64,000 nt of DNA from Oceanihabitans gracilariae (GTDB taxonomy: Bacteria > Bacteroidota > Bacteroidia > Flavobacteriales > Flavobacteriaceae): positions 744,001 through 808,000 of the forward strand of contig NZ_JBHULM010000011.1 of the NCBI RefSeq assembly GCF_042684485.1, in the 5' to 3' direction. Under the pieces are notes generated by a model. The model searched no databases. It had not been told where the DNA came from and worked only from the letters and a program-made list of their open reading frames with translations. Position 1 is the first letter of the stretch, and every line of letters starts with the position of its first letter. Positions 8,888-17,816 of the stretch are shown piece by piece. A program made the position numbers and the translations under genes.

Positions 8888-9778
8888 ATGGCTGCTGAAT
8901 GGCAAGGAAAGTCCAGAGGAACCGTTTTAGGATACAAAATTTTTGTGTTTTGTATGAAAAATTTCGGAATTGGCTCTGCATACTTCATCCTCTATTTTGT
9001 AGCTTTTTACTTTTGCTTTTTTGCTTCAGAAAGCACTAAGGCTAGCTATTATTATTTTCATAAAAGACGTAAAAACTCCAAACTAAAAAGCTTCTTAAAT
9101 GTATACAAAAGCTACTATGTTTTTGGCCAAACCATTATTGACAAAGTAGCAATTTCTTCAGGATTAAGAGACAAATTCACCTACCACTTTGATGGTGTAG
9201 AGCATATAAACAACGCTTTAAAACAAAAAAAAGGAGGTGTATTAATAAGTGCACATGTTGGTAATTTTGAAATTGCAGAACACTTTTTTGGCGAACTAGA
9301 AGAAAACGCTTCAATTAGTATACTAACTACAGATGCAGAACACTCTAACATTAAAGAATACCTAGAGAGTGTAACAGACAAGCCCAAAGTAAAACTTATA
9401 TTAATTCAAGAAGATTTAAGTCATATTTTTGAAATTAATGCAGCACTTGCTAGAAACGAATTGGTGGTAATTACAGGAGACAGATACATCAAAGGCTCTA
9501 AATACTTAACGCAAGACCTACTAGACCAAATAGCAAAATTCCCTGCAGGTCCTTTTATGCTTGCTTCTCGTTTAAAAGTCCCTGTTCTTTTTGTGTATGT
9601 AATGAAAGAAACCAACAAACACTACCATCTTTTTACTAGAAAAGCAGAAGCAAAACACAGAGATGCACAAGGCCTTTTAAAGGAATATACCGAAAGTGTT
9701 TCTTGGATGCTAAACAAATACCCACTACAATGGTTTAACTATTTTGATTTTTGGGAAACTTTCGATAAAAAAAATTAA
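8888..9778 (+). CDS. LpxL-like lysophospholipid/lipid A acyltransferase family protein
   Basis: The product has 296 residues. A hydrophobic segment at about 29-48 anchors it to the inner membrane. The HX4E catalytic motif of the lipid A acyltransferase family is His123-VGNF-Glu128 (ISAHVGNFEIAEHF). In aryl-polyene type clusters such acyltransferases are proposed to attach the polyene to a lipid or to move the chain off the ACP. The transferred acyl group and acceptor are not visible from sequence. A 112-bp gap with no clear terminator separates it from DarA. Confidence 0.85.
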   Translation: MAAEWQGKSRGTVLGYKIFVFCMKNFGIGSAYFILYFVAFYFCFFASESTKASYYYFHKRRKNSKLKSFLNVYKSYYVFGQTIIDKVAISSGLRDKFTYHFDGVEHINNALKQKKGGVLISAHVGNFEIAEHFFGELEENASISILTTDAEHSNIKEYLESVTDKPKVKLILIQEDLSHIFEINAALARNELVVITGDRYIKGSKYLTQDLLDQIAKFPAGPFMLASRLKVPVLFVYVMKETNKHYHLFTRKAEAKHRDAQGLLKEYTESVSWMLNKYPLQWFNYFDFWETFDKKN

Positions 9779-9890
9779 GATTACTAGTATTTTTTTATAC
9801 TTTTCGTAAAAGTTAATAAGTTCTATTATTTACAAAGAGCGATTCTTCAATATGTAGACTTTTATTCCGAAATTACAAAAAAATTATCTT

Positions 9891-10814
9891 TTGAAAAACG
9901 TTTTAGTCATACACTATTCTCAATCAGGACAACTAACCGAAATTGTAAACAATATCGTTTCTCCTTTAGCTAATGATGGCATAAAAATTGACTATCATGA
10001 AATTAAAATGGAAAAGCCTTTTCCTTTTCCTTGGAATGAAAAAGCTTTTTATGGAATTTTTCCTGATACTTTTCAGCAAAAACCACAAAAGGTTAAACCT
10101 GTTGCGCAAGAGATTCTTAATAAAAAATACGACCTCATCATTTTAGGTTATCAAATTTGGTTTTTAACACCATCCTTGCCAACCACCTCCTTTTTAAACA
10201 CTGCAGACGCCAAAAAACTACTAAAAAACACACCTGTAGTTACCGTTATTGGCTGCAGAAATATGTGGATTATGGCACAGGAAAAAATGAAGAAAAAACT
10301 AATAGATTTACAAGCCAATTTGGTTGGTAATATTGCTTTAGTAGATAGACACATCAACCACATAAGTGTAATTACTATTGAAAAATGGATGATGTCTGGA
10401 AAAAAAGAAAGCTACCTTGGTATTTTCCCTAAACCAGGAGTTTCACAAAAAGATATTGATGAAGCCGATAAATTTGGTTTTGTTATAGCAAAACACATAA
10501 AAGAAAATAATTTCAACAATTTACAAGAAGCACTATTACAAAAAGGTGCCATAAAAATTAAACCTTTTTTAGTAAAAACAGACCAACGAGCAAATTTCCT
10601 TTTTTCTAAATGGGCTAACATAATTCAATCTAAAAGCGAAAAAAACAGTAAAAACCGTACTTTTTGGGTTAAATTATTTAGTTATTATTTATTATTTGCT
10701 ATTTGGATTCTTGCACCAATTGTTTTTATCTTATTTTTGTTGACCTATGTGTTTTCAATACATAAAATAAAGAAAGACAGATTATACTATTCTTCTGTAA
10801 AATATATAGAGTAA
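9891..10814 (+). CDS. darA: Dialkylresorcinol biosynthesis protein DarA (flavodoxin-like)
   Basis: The product has 307 residues. The N-terminus (VLVIHYSQSGQLTEIV) is the FMN phosphate loop of a flavodoxin fold; the C-terminus has a hydrophobic membrane region (about 260-292). In the characterised Dar system, DarB condenses two acyl units to a cyclohexanedione and DarA aromatises it to the resorcinol. The gene directly precedes darB, 9 bp apart, which supports the call. The chosen start is TTG at 9891, because it gives MKNVLVIHYSQSG and no ATG lies near. Confidence 0.88.
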   Translation: MKNVLVIHYSQSGQLTEIVNNIVSPLANDGIKIDYHEIKMEKPFPFPWNEKAFYGIFPDTFQQKPQKVKPVAQEILNKKYDLIILGYQIWFLTPSLPTTSFLNTADAKKLLKNTPVVTVIGCRNMWIMAQEKMKKKLIDLQANLVGNIALVDRHINHISVITIEKWMMSGKKESYLGIFPKPGVSQKDIDEADKFGFVIAKHIKENNFNNLQEALLQKGAIKIKPFLVKTDQRANFLFSKWANIIQSKSEKNSKNRTFWVKLFSYYLLFAIWILAPIVFILFLLTYVFSIHKIKKDRLYYSSVKYIE

Positions 10815-10823
10815 GGCATAAAA

Positions 10824-11957
10824 ATGAAAGACGTTTACATAAACAAAGTATCCATATTTTTACCAAACCGTCCAATTTCTAATGATGAAATGGAAGAAAA
10901 GTTAGGTACCATAAACGGTAAGACTTCTAAAGGAAGACGAATTGTTTTAAGAAACAACCAAATAAAAACTAGATATTACGCTATTGATGACGATGGTAAT
11001 ATTACACACAACAATGCACAACTAACAAAAGAAGCTGTTGTTGCATTATGTGACCAAGATTTTAAAACCGAAGACATTGAGCTACTTTCTTGTGGTACTT
11101 CTAGTCCAGATCAAATTTTACCATCACATGCTGCTATGGTTCATGGGTTTTTACAAAACGGAAACCTTGAAATTAATTCACCTTCTGGTGCTTGTGTTTC
11201 TGGTATGAATGCCCTTAAATATGGCTACATGTCTGTAAAATCTGGTGAAACCAAAAACGCAGTATGTACAGGATCTGAGCGTACTTCTTCTTGGATGATG
11301 TCTGATACTTTTGAAGAAGAAGTAAAACATCTAGAAACACTAGAAGAAAACCCTATACTAGCCTTTAATAAAGACTTTTTACGTTGGATGCTCTCTGATG
11401 GAGCAGGAGCTGTTTTATTAGAAAGCGAACCAAAAGGAAAGCAACCATTAAAAATTGAATGGATGGAAGGCTACTCTTACGCACATGAAGTAGAAGCTTG
11501 TATGTATGCTGGAGGAGATAAATTAGAAGACGGATTTTTAAAACCATGGAGTGAATATCCTTCAGACCAATGGAGTAAAAAATCATTATTTGCTATGAAG
11601 CAAGACGTAAAACTTCTTAGTGAAAACATATTGGTAAAAGGTGTAGATAGCTTAAAAAAGGCTATTGAAAAACACAACCTAAAACCAGAAGATATAGATT
11701 ATTACTTACCACACGTTTCTTCGTATTACTTTAAAGATACTTTATACAAAGAAATGGAAGTACAAGGTGTAAAAATACCTTGGGAAAACTGGTTCATGAA
11801 CCTTAGTAAAGTTGGTAATGTTGGTGCTGGTTCTATCTACATTATGTTAGAAGAATTAGTACACTCAGGAAAACTAAAAAAAGGAGACAATATTCTTTTA
11901 TCTGTACCAGAAAGTGCTCGTTTTGCTTACGCTTACGCATTATTAACTGTTTGCTAA
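10824..11957 (+). CDS. darB: Dialkylresorcinol ketosynthase DarB (KAS III-like)
   Basis: The product has 377 residues with a KAS III/FabH-type thiolase fold. The catalytic residues are Cys124 in SPSGACVSGMNAL, His297 in YYLPHVSSYYF and Asn332 in SKVGNVGAGSI. It condenses two fatty-acyl-derived thioesters into the ring precursor of the dialkylresorcinol that is esterified to the aryl-polyene acid in flexirubins. The stop codon abuts the ATG of the next gene without a gap, so expression is coupled to the hotdog genes. Confidence 0.92.
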   Translation: MKDVYINKVSIFLPNRPISNDEMEEKLGTINGKTSKGRRIVLRNNQIKTRYYAIDDDGNITHNNAQLTKEAVVALCDQDFKTEDIELLSCGTSSPDQILPSHAAMVHGFLQNGNLEINSPSGACVSGMNALKYGYMSVKSGETKNAVCTGSERTSSWMMSDTFEEEVKHLETLEENPILAFNKDFLRWMLSDGAGAVLLESEPKGKQPLKIEWMEGYSYAHEVEACMYAGGDKLEDGFLKPWSEYPSDQWSKKSLFAMKQDVKLLSENILVKGVDSLKKAIEKHNLKPEDIDYYLPHVSSYYFKDTLYKEMEVQGVKIPWENWFMNLSKVGNVGAGSIYIMLEELVHSGKLKKGDNILLSVPESARFAYAYALLTVC

Positions 11958-12380
11958 ATGAATTTACCAATAACAGATATATCACATCTAATTCCGCAAA
12001 AAACACCATTTGTAATGGTAGACACTTTGCTAGATTTTTCTGCAGATAAAATTGTATCTAGTTTTAAAATTCTAGACACAAATCTTTTTGTACAAGACAA
12101 TTACTTTTTAGAGTCTGGCATTATAGAAAACCTAGCACAAACCGTTGCTTTACATACTGGTTATGACTATTTTTTAAAAGGAGAAGAAGCACCAACAGGT
12201 TATATTGGTTCTATAAAAAAAGTAGAAGTACACCAATTACCTAAGCTAAACGAAACCATAACTACCCAAGCATCGATACTTCATGAATTTATGGGAATAA
12301 CCATGGTTCAAGTGAAGGCCTTTAACCAAAATAAGGAAGAAATTGCTACTGCAGAAATGAAAACCGTTATTGCTACGTAA
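11958..12380 (+). CDS. Hotdog-fold FabZ-like protein
   Basis: The product has 140 residues. The N-terminus (HLIPQKTPFVMVDTLLDF) matches the FabZ opening LPHRyPFLLVDRV, and GIIENLAQTVALHTGY corresponds to the central helix. It probably dehydrates or binds beta-hydroxyacyl-ACP. The FabZ GHFPGxPxxPG loop is absent, as in the ApeP-type dehydratases of aryl-polyene clusters. It is translationally coupled on both sides: zero-gap with darB, and a 1-bp overlap (TAATG) with the next gene. Confidence 0.82.
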   Translation: MNLPITDISHLIPQKTPFVMVDTLLDFSADKIVSSFKILDTNLFVQDNYFLESGIIENLAQTVALHTGYDYFLKGEEAPTGYIGSIKKVEVHQLPKLNETITTQASILHEFMGITMVQVKAFNQNKEEIATAEMKTVIAT

Positions 12381-12844
12381 TGAATAAATTCACATCATTA
12401 GATATCACAAAATTTCTACCTCATCGTGCGCCATTTTTAATGGTAGACCATGTGTTATCTATTGATGATGAACATGTAAAAACTTCCTTTAAAATAAAAG
12501 AAGATTGTATTTTTTTAGATGAAAACAAGCAATTTAATGAAGTAGGTCTCATTGAAAATGCAGCACAGACCTGTTCTTCAATTGTTGGTAAAAGTTATTT
12601 TGAAGAAGATGATCTTGAAGGAGAAGGCACAAAACTTATTGGCTTTATTTCTGCCATAAAAAAAGTAACTATTCTTGCTACTCCTAAAATGGGAGAAACC
12701 ATACTTTCTGAAGCAAATTTAAAATCTAGATTTGATGCAGATAATTATAGCATTTGTACTTTAGTGTGTACTATTTCAACTTCAAACAAAGAATTATTAT
12801 CTTGTGAGATGAATTTGTTTATTCAAGAAATACCTAAAAATTAA
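12380..12844 (+). CDS. Hotdog-fold 3-hydroxyacyl-ACP dehydratase-like protein
   Basis: The product has 154 residues. FLPHRAPFLMVDHVLSID is a close match to the FabZ N-terminus, and GLIENAAQTCSSIVGK is the central hot-dog helix with the conserved E-N-A-Q. It shares this layout with the preceding protein, so the two may form a heterodimer in which one subunit is catalytic. The role would be dehydration during polyene chain growth. Confidence 0.82.
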   Translation: MNKFTSLDITKFLPHRAPFLMVDHVLSIDDEHVKTSFKIKEDCIFLDENKQFNEVGLIENAAQTCSSIVGKSYFEEDDLEGEGTKLIGFISAIKKVTILATPKMGETILSEANLKSRFDADNYSICTLVCTISTSNKELLSCEMNLFIQEIPKN

Positions 12845-12849
12845 GGGTT

Positions 12850-13257
12850 ATGAAAAAAAGCGAAGTACCTCAGGATAAAAGTAATTTAGAGTCTGCAAAC
12901 TTTAGAGAATTGTGCTATGCTGTAGACGAAAATGGCGAATATACTACAGCACACACCACAGGTTGGGACCCAAAAACCATTGCTTTAGACAATGCTATCG
13001 ACGAAATAAACCAACGTGTAGAAGACGCAAAAAAAAGAGTACACAACAACCAAACTAGCCCAATTGAATATTATATGGAACTCCATAAAATGGACCTTCA
13101 AATTTTAGCTAGTTATGTAGGTTTATGGCAATGGCGCGTAAAACGTCATTTTAAACCAAAAGTATTCCAAAAATTATCGAATAAAACCCTTCAAAAATAT
13201 GCAGATATTTTTGACATTACCATAGAGCAACTTAAAAATATTGAACATGCAAATTAA
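12850..13257 (+). CDS. Conserved protein of unknown function in flexirubin cluster
   Basis: A 135-residue soluble, charged, mostly helical protein. The middle (DEINQRVEDAKKRVHNNQTS) is probably a long helix; the C-terminal part contains LQILASYVGLWQWRVKRHFKP, a Trp-rich amphipathic helix that could bind lipid or an acyl chain, followed by KTLQKYADIFDITIEQLKNI. I do not recognise a family. Its gene overlaps that of the BtrH-like acyltransferase, which suggests the two work together. Confidence 0.75.
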   Translation: MKKSEVPQDKSNLESANFRELCYAVDENGEYTTAHTTGWDPKTIALDNAIDEINQRVEDAKKRVHNNQTSPIEYYMELHKMDLQILASYVGLWQWRVKRHFKPKVFQKLSNKTLQKYADIFDITIEQLKNIEHAN

Positions 13258-14242
13258 CTTTACACACCATCAATCTGCGCATTGCGAAAATGGTGTGGTT
13301 TCTAATTTAATGAAACATCACGGCTTTAACATTAGTGAACCTATGGTATTTGGTATTGGTTCTGGTTTACTGTTTTGTTATATTCCGTTTTTAAAGGTAA
13401 ATCATGCTCCTGCTATTACGTATAGAGCAATGCCTGGTTTTATTTTTAAACGTTTTGCTAAACGTGTAGGTATAAAAATAGAACGTGAAAAATTTAAAGA
13501 TCCTAAAAAAGCAAAAGCGGTTTTAGATAATAATTTAAACAACAATAATCCTGTTGGTTTACAAGTTGGTGTTTATAATTTAAGCTATTTTCCAGACGAG
13601 TATCGCTTTCATTTTAATGCGCATAACTTAGTGGTTTATGGTAAAGAAGAAAACACCTATTTAATAAGTGATCCGGTTATGGAAACCGTTACTACTTTAA
13701 CAGACAAAGAGCTTGAAAAAGTAAGATTTGCAAAAGGTGCATTACCACCAAAAGGACATATTTACTATCCTACAAATTTTCCTAAAGAACTAAATCTTGA
13801 ACAAGCAATAGTTAAAGGTATTAAACATACCTGTAGAGATATGCTAGCTCCAATGCCTATTCTTGGTGTAAAAGGAATTAGATATACCGCAAAACAAATA
13901 CGAAAATGGCCTAAAAAATTAGGAACTAAAAAAGCCAACCATTACCTAGGGCAGATTGTTAGAATGCAAGAAGAAATAGGAACTGGTGGTGGAGGTTTTC
14001 GTTATATTTTCGCTGCTTTTTTACAAGAATCTAGCAAAATACTAAACAACCCTAAGCTTTCCGAACTCTCTAAAGAAATGACGCAAATAGGTGATATTTG
14101 GCGTGATTTTGCTGTAGATGCTTCACGTATTTACAAAAACAGAGGTGCTAAAGCCGATGGCTATAATGAAGTAGCATCACAATTAGAGATTCTTGCAGAT
14201 AAAGAAGAACTATTTTTTAAAGCTTTAAAAAAGGCTATTTAA
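13247..14242 (+). CDS. BtrH-like acyltransferase (BtrH_N / DUF4872)
   Basis: The product has 331 residues from the ATG at 13247, which overlaps the upstream stop by 11 bp; a TTG two codons earlier is less likely. The N-terminal domain contains HHQSAHCENGVVSNLMKH with a candidate nucleophile Cys13, and later FHFNAHNLVVYG and LISDP, which could supply His and Asp of a papain-like triad. BtrH in butirosin synthesis moves an acyl group from an ACP to an amine. Here it could transfer an ACP-bound aryl-polyene to the resorcinol hydroxyl, an inference from context. Confidence 0.78.
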   Translation: MQINFTHHQSAHCENGVVSNLMKHHGFNISEPMVFGIGSGLLFCYIPFLKVNHAPAITYRAMPGFIFKRFAKRVGIKIEREKFKDPKKAKAVLDNNLNNNNPVGLQVGVYNLSYFPDEYRFHFNAHNLVVYGKEENTYLISDPVMETVTTLTDKELEKVRFAKGALPPKGHIYYPTNFPKELNLEQAIVKGIKHTCRDMLAPMPILGVKGIRYTAKQIRKWPKKLGTKKANHYLGQIVRMQEEIGTGGGGFRYIFAAFLQESSKILNNPKLSELSKEMTQIGDIWRDFAVDASRIYKNRGAKADGYNEVASQLEILADKEELFFKALKKAI

Positions 14243-14243
14243 T

Positions 14244-14987
14244 ATGATTAAAATTGAACATATTTCTAAAAAATATAAAACTGCCGAAAATTTTTCGGTA
14301 GTCGATTTGGATTTGTTCATTGAAGAGAAAGAAATTTTCGGACTTCTAGGTCCTAATGGAGCAGGAAAAACAACACTAATTTCTATACTTTGCTCACTTA
14401 TAAAACCCACTTCTGGTTCTTTTACAATTAACGGTTTAAACTATCAAACCCATAAAAACGAACTAAAGCAACTTATTGGTATTGTACCTCAAGAGTATGC
14501 ACTCTACCCTACACTTACTGCTTTTGAAAATTTAAAATATTTTGGAAGCATGTATGGTTTACATGGTAAAAAGTTGAAAAACAAAATTAACGAGTACTTA
14601 GAAATATTAGGATTATCGCAATTTACCAATAAGAGAATAGAAACTTTTTCTGGTGGTATGAAACGTAGAATAAACCTTATTGCAAGTATTTTACACGAAC
14701 CAAAAGTATTGTTTTTAGATGAACCAACTGTTGGTGTAGATGTACAATCAAAAAATGTAATTATAGAGTTTCTTCAAGATTTAAATAAAAAAGGAACTAC
14801 TATTATTTACACTTCGCATCACTTAAATGAAGCAGAAGCCTTTTGTACCAAAGTTGCCATTATAGATCATGGTAAATTAATAACCAAAGGAAAACCTGCC
14901 GACTTAATAAACAAACAAGAAGGTGCTCACAATCTAGAAGAGGTGTTTTTAAATTTAACAGGAAAAGCTTTAAGAGATCATGCGTAA
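14244..14987 (+). CDS. ABC transporter ATP-binding protein
   Basis: The product has 247 residues. Walker A GPNGAGKTT is at 36-44, the signature FSGGMKRR near 136, Walker B VLFLDEPT near 156, and a switch His in YTSHH. The architecture is that of ABC-2 type exporters. It begins one base after the BtrH-like gene and overlaps the permease gene by 8 bp, so the pair works as one exporter. The likely cargo is the pigment or a lipid precursor, by context only. Confidence 0.93.
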   Translation: MIKIEHISKKYKTAENFSVVDLDLFIEEKEIFGLLGPNGAGKTTLISILCSLIKPTSGSFTINGLNYQTHKNELKQLIGIVPQEYALYPTLTAFENLKYFGSMYGLHGKKLKNKINEYLEILGLSQFTNKRIETFSGGMKRRINLIASILHEPKVLFLDEPTVGVDVQSKNVIIEFLQDLNKKGTTIIYTSHHLNEAEAFCTKVAIIDHGKLITKGKPADLINKQEGAHNLEEVFLNLTGKALRDHA

Positions 14988-16245
14988 ACTTTGGGCTTCA
15001 GCATATAAAGAGTATTTATTACTCATTAAAGATTTTGGTGGTCTTGTGGTATTATTTATCATGCCATTAGTACTTATAATTACCATTACCATCATTCAAG
15101 ACAGTACTTTTAAAACCATTAGCGATACTAAAATTCCTGTTTTAATAGTAGATAATGATAAAGGAACCGTTGCACAAACCATTCAAGATGGCTTGGCAAA
15201 CTCTAATACCTTTCAAGTTATTGTAAAGGAAAACGAAACAATAGCTAGAGATTTAGTTTTTTCAGGAAAAAATCAACTTGCTATTATTATTCCTGAGCAT
15301 CTTTCTTCCGATTTAGAGAAAAAAGTAAACCAGAATGTAGAAGGAATCATTTCTAAATTTGGTTTAGGCGAAGCAAGTGAAACCGAAACAATTCCTATTC
15401 CTAAAAAAGAAGTAAAACTTTATTTTGATCCTGCTACACAGCTTACTTTTAAAGCTTCGGTAAAAAATGGAATAGACAAAATGATTTCTAAAATTGAAAC
15501 ACAATCTATCTATAAAGCGTTTCAAGAACAAATAACAGATGACCCAACCGAGGCTATTTTTGAAACCGATAACTTTATTAGTTTTAAAGAAATTTTCCCT
15601 GTAAAAAATGACGAAGAAGTACTACCAAACTCTGTGCAACACAATGTTCCTGCGTGGACACTTTTTGCTATTTTCTTCATAATTGTTCCTTTATCTATCA
15701 ATATAGTAAAAGAAAAAAGCCAAGGTACTTTTGTACGTTTACGTACCAATCCTGTTTCTTACGCAACTGTTTTAGGTGGTAAAACACTAGTTTATTTATG
15801 TGTTTGCATCATTCAATTTATATTAATGCTAGCTATTGGTGTGTATCTTTTTCCTGCAATGGGACTTCCTACTTTAGATATTTCAGGACGTTTACCATTG
15901 CTTTTTATTGTTGCCATATTCTCTGGTTTGGCAGCAATTGGCTTAGGTTTATTACTAGGTACTATTGCAAAAACCCAAGAACAATCTGCTCCTTTTGGTG
16001 CAACCTTTGTAGTTATTTTAGCTGCACTTGGTGGTGTTTGGGTTCCTGTATTTATTATGCCTAAGTTTATGCAAACTTTATCTAATATTTCTCCAATGAA
16101 TTGGGGTTTAAATGCATTTTACGATGTATTTTTACGAAACACAGGCCTTTTAAAAATTGTACCTGAAATAGGTTTACTATTTTTATTTTTTATAGTAACC
16201 ACATTAATTGCTATTGTTTATAATGAAAAGAAAAATGCAGTCTAA
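14980..16245 (+). CDS. ABC-2 type transporter permease
   Basis: The product has 421 residues. One N-terminal membrane helix (about 20-40) is followed by a long extracytoplasmic domain (about 45-225) and then five or six helices in the C-terminal half, the typical ABC-2 membrane layout of YhhJ/NatB-like half transporters. It pairs with the ATPase just upstream. The next gene begins inside its last codons. Confidence 0.9.
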   Translation: MRKLWASAYKEYLLLIKDFGGLVVLFIMPLVLIITITIIQDSTFKTISDTKIPVLIVDNDKGTVAQTIQDGLANSNTFQVIVKENETIARDLVFSGKNQLAIIIPEHLSSDLEKKVNQNVEGIISKFGLGEASETETIPIPKKEVKLYFDPATQLTFKASVKNGIDKMISKIETQSIYKAFQEQITDDPTEAIFETDNFISFKEIFPVKNDEEVLPNSVQHNVPAWTLFAIFFIIVPLSINIVKEKSQGTFVRLRTNPVSYATVLGGKTLVYLCVCIIQFILMLAIGVYLFPAMGLPTLDISGRLPLLFIVAIFSGLAAIGLGLLLGTIAKTQEQSAPFGATFVVILAALGGVWVPVFIMPKFMQTLSNISPMNWGLNAFYDVFLRNTGLLKIVPEIGLLFLFFIVTTLIAIVYNEKKNAV

Positions 16246-16675
16246 AACAAAACTAGTAGAACATACTAGCCAAGTACGAGTACGTTTTGTAGAAACAGAT
16301 CCGCTTGGTATTGTTTGGCATGGAAATTATATTCAATATTTTGAAGATGGTCGTGAATCTTTTGGTAGAAAACATGGTATTTCTTACCTAGACCAAAAAA
16401 AACACGGTTATGCAACTCCAATTGTAAAATCTAGCACAGACCACAAACTACCTTTACGCTATGGAGACATTGCTACTATTAAAACCATTTATGTAGATAG
16501 TCCTGCTGCTAAAATGATGTTTCGTTATGAAATTTATAACCAAGACAATCAGCTGGTATGCACAGGAACAACGGTTCAAGTTTTTGTAGATAAAATAGGA
16601 GAAGGAGATTTATCATTAACAATTCCTGAATTCTTTATGGAATGGAAAAAAAATGTAGGCTTAATTAATGAGTAA
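16223..16675 (+). CDS. YbgC/4HBT-type acyl thioesterase (hotdog)
   Basis: About 150 residues from the ATG at 16223, which overlaps the permease by 23 bp; a TTG upstream and an ATG at 16235 are alternatives. RFVETDPLGIVWHGNYIQYFEDGRE contains the D-x-x-G-x-V-x-H-x-x-Y signature of the 4HBT family with the catalytic Asp. Such enzymes hydrolyse acyl-CoA or acyl-ACP; aryl-polyene clusters carry a similar thioesterase. A role in release or editing of the polyene thioester is inferred. Confidence 0.88.
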   Translation: MKRKMQSKTKLVEHTSQVRVRFVETDPLGIVWHGNYIQYFEDGRESFGRKHGISYLDQKKHGYATPIVKSSTDHKLPLRYGDIATIKTIYVDSPAAKMMFRYEIYNQDNQLVCTGTTVQVFVDKIGEGDLSLTIPEFFMEWKKNVGLINE

Positions 16676-17813
16676 GGTTTACGTATCACATAACAATATT
16701 ATTTCTTCATTAGGTTTTACTAGCGAAGCTGTTGTTGCTAAAATTAGCAAGGAAATCTCTGGTTTACAACGTATAGACGACACATCAATACTACCAGAAC
16801 CTTTTTATACTTCGTTAATTAACACCCAAAAATTACAAGAAAACTTTAATAAACTACATCCTAAAGCAGATTATATGCGCTTAGAGCAAATGATGATTAC
16901 TTCATTAAGTAAGGTTATAGATGCTTCTAACGTGCCATTAAATGATCGTGTTGGCTTAATTATTTCAACTACCAAAGGTAACGTAGATGCTTTAGATGCT
17001 AATAATCCTTTTTCTGAAGAAAGAGCTTACTTAAGTGAACTAGGCAATCAAATTAAAGATTTCTTTGGCTTTACAAATAATGCCATTGTAGTTTCTAACG
17101 CATGTGTTTCTGGTATTTTAGCTATTGCTATTGCAAAAAGATACATACAACAAGGTGTTTATGATCATGTATTTATTGCTAGTGGAGATGTAATTACAGA
17201 GTTTATTTTATCTGGTTTTAATTCTTTTCAAGCTTTAAGCAACGAGCCTTGCAAACCTTATGATGCTAACAGAACAGGAATTAATATTGGTGAAGTAGCA
17301 GCAAGCGCCTTGGTTACCAATAAAGAAACTAATTTAGCAAAAGAAGCTGTTACTATTTTAGGAGAAGGCTCTTGTAATGATGCCAACCATATTTCTGGTC
17401 CTTCAAGAACAGGAGAAGGTTTATACAGAAGTATGCAATCGGCTTTTAAACAAGCTAATATTACAGCAGAAGATGTAGATTTTATTTCTGCTCATGGTAC
17501 AGCAACCATGTTTAATGATGAAATGGAAGCTATAGCATTTAACAGAATGCAATTAAGTAATGTACCATTAAATAGTTTAAAAGGATATTTTGGACATAGT
17601 TTAGGTGCTTCAGGATTGGTAGAAACCATTGTTGGTATGCATGCATTAAAAAACAACACCTTATACAAATCACTAGGTTTTGAAACTTTAGGCGTTAGCA
17701 AACCATTAAATATTATTACAGAAACAACAGAAAAAAACATAAATAGATTTTTAAAAACAGCTTCCGGATTTGGTGGTTGTAATACAGCAATCTTATTTCA
17801 AAAAACAAATTAA
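16668..17813 (+). CDS. Beta-ketoacyl-ACP synthase, catalytically complete
   Basis: The product has 381 residues. Active Cys146 is in VVSNACVSGILAIA; histidines lie in FISAHGTATMFND and GYFGHSLGASG, so the condensing triad is intact. It is shorter than typical FabF (about 410) and diverges at the N-terminus. The gene overlaps the thioesterase by 8 bp and precedes the methyltransferase by 3 bp. It may pair with the half-size KS-like protein encoded at 18882. Confidence 0.9.
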   Translation: MSKVYVSHNNIISSLGFTSEAVVAKISKEISGLQRIDDTSILPEPFYTSLINTQKLQENFNKLHPKADYMRLEQMMITSLSKVIDASNVPLNDRVGLIISTTKGNVDALDANNPFSEERAYLSELGNQIKDFFGFTNNAIVVSNACVSGILAIAIAKRYIQQGVYDHVFIASGDVITEFILSGFNSFQALSNEPCKPYDANRTGINIGEVAASALVTNKETNLAKEAVTILGEGSCNDANHISGPSRTGEGLYRSMQSAFKQANITAEDVDFISAHGTATMFNDEMEAIAFNRMQLSNVPLNSLKGYFGHSLGASGLVETIVGMHALKNNTLYKSLGFETLGVSKPLNIITETTEKNINRFLKTASGFGGCNTAILFQKTN

Positions 17814-17816
17814 CCT

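Noticed and set aside
9779..9890. Internal promoter or terminator before darA
   Set aside because: The 112-bp gap has only loose TAnnTTT-like words and no stable hairpin.
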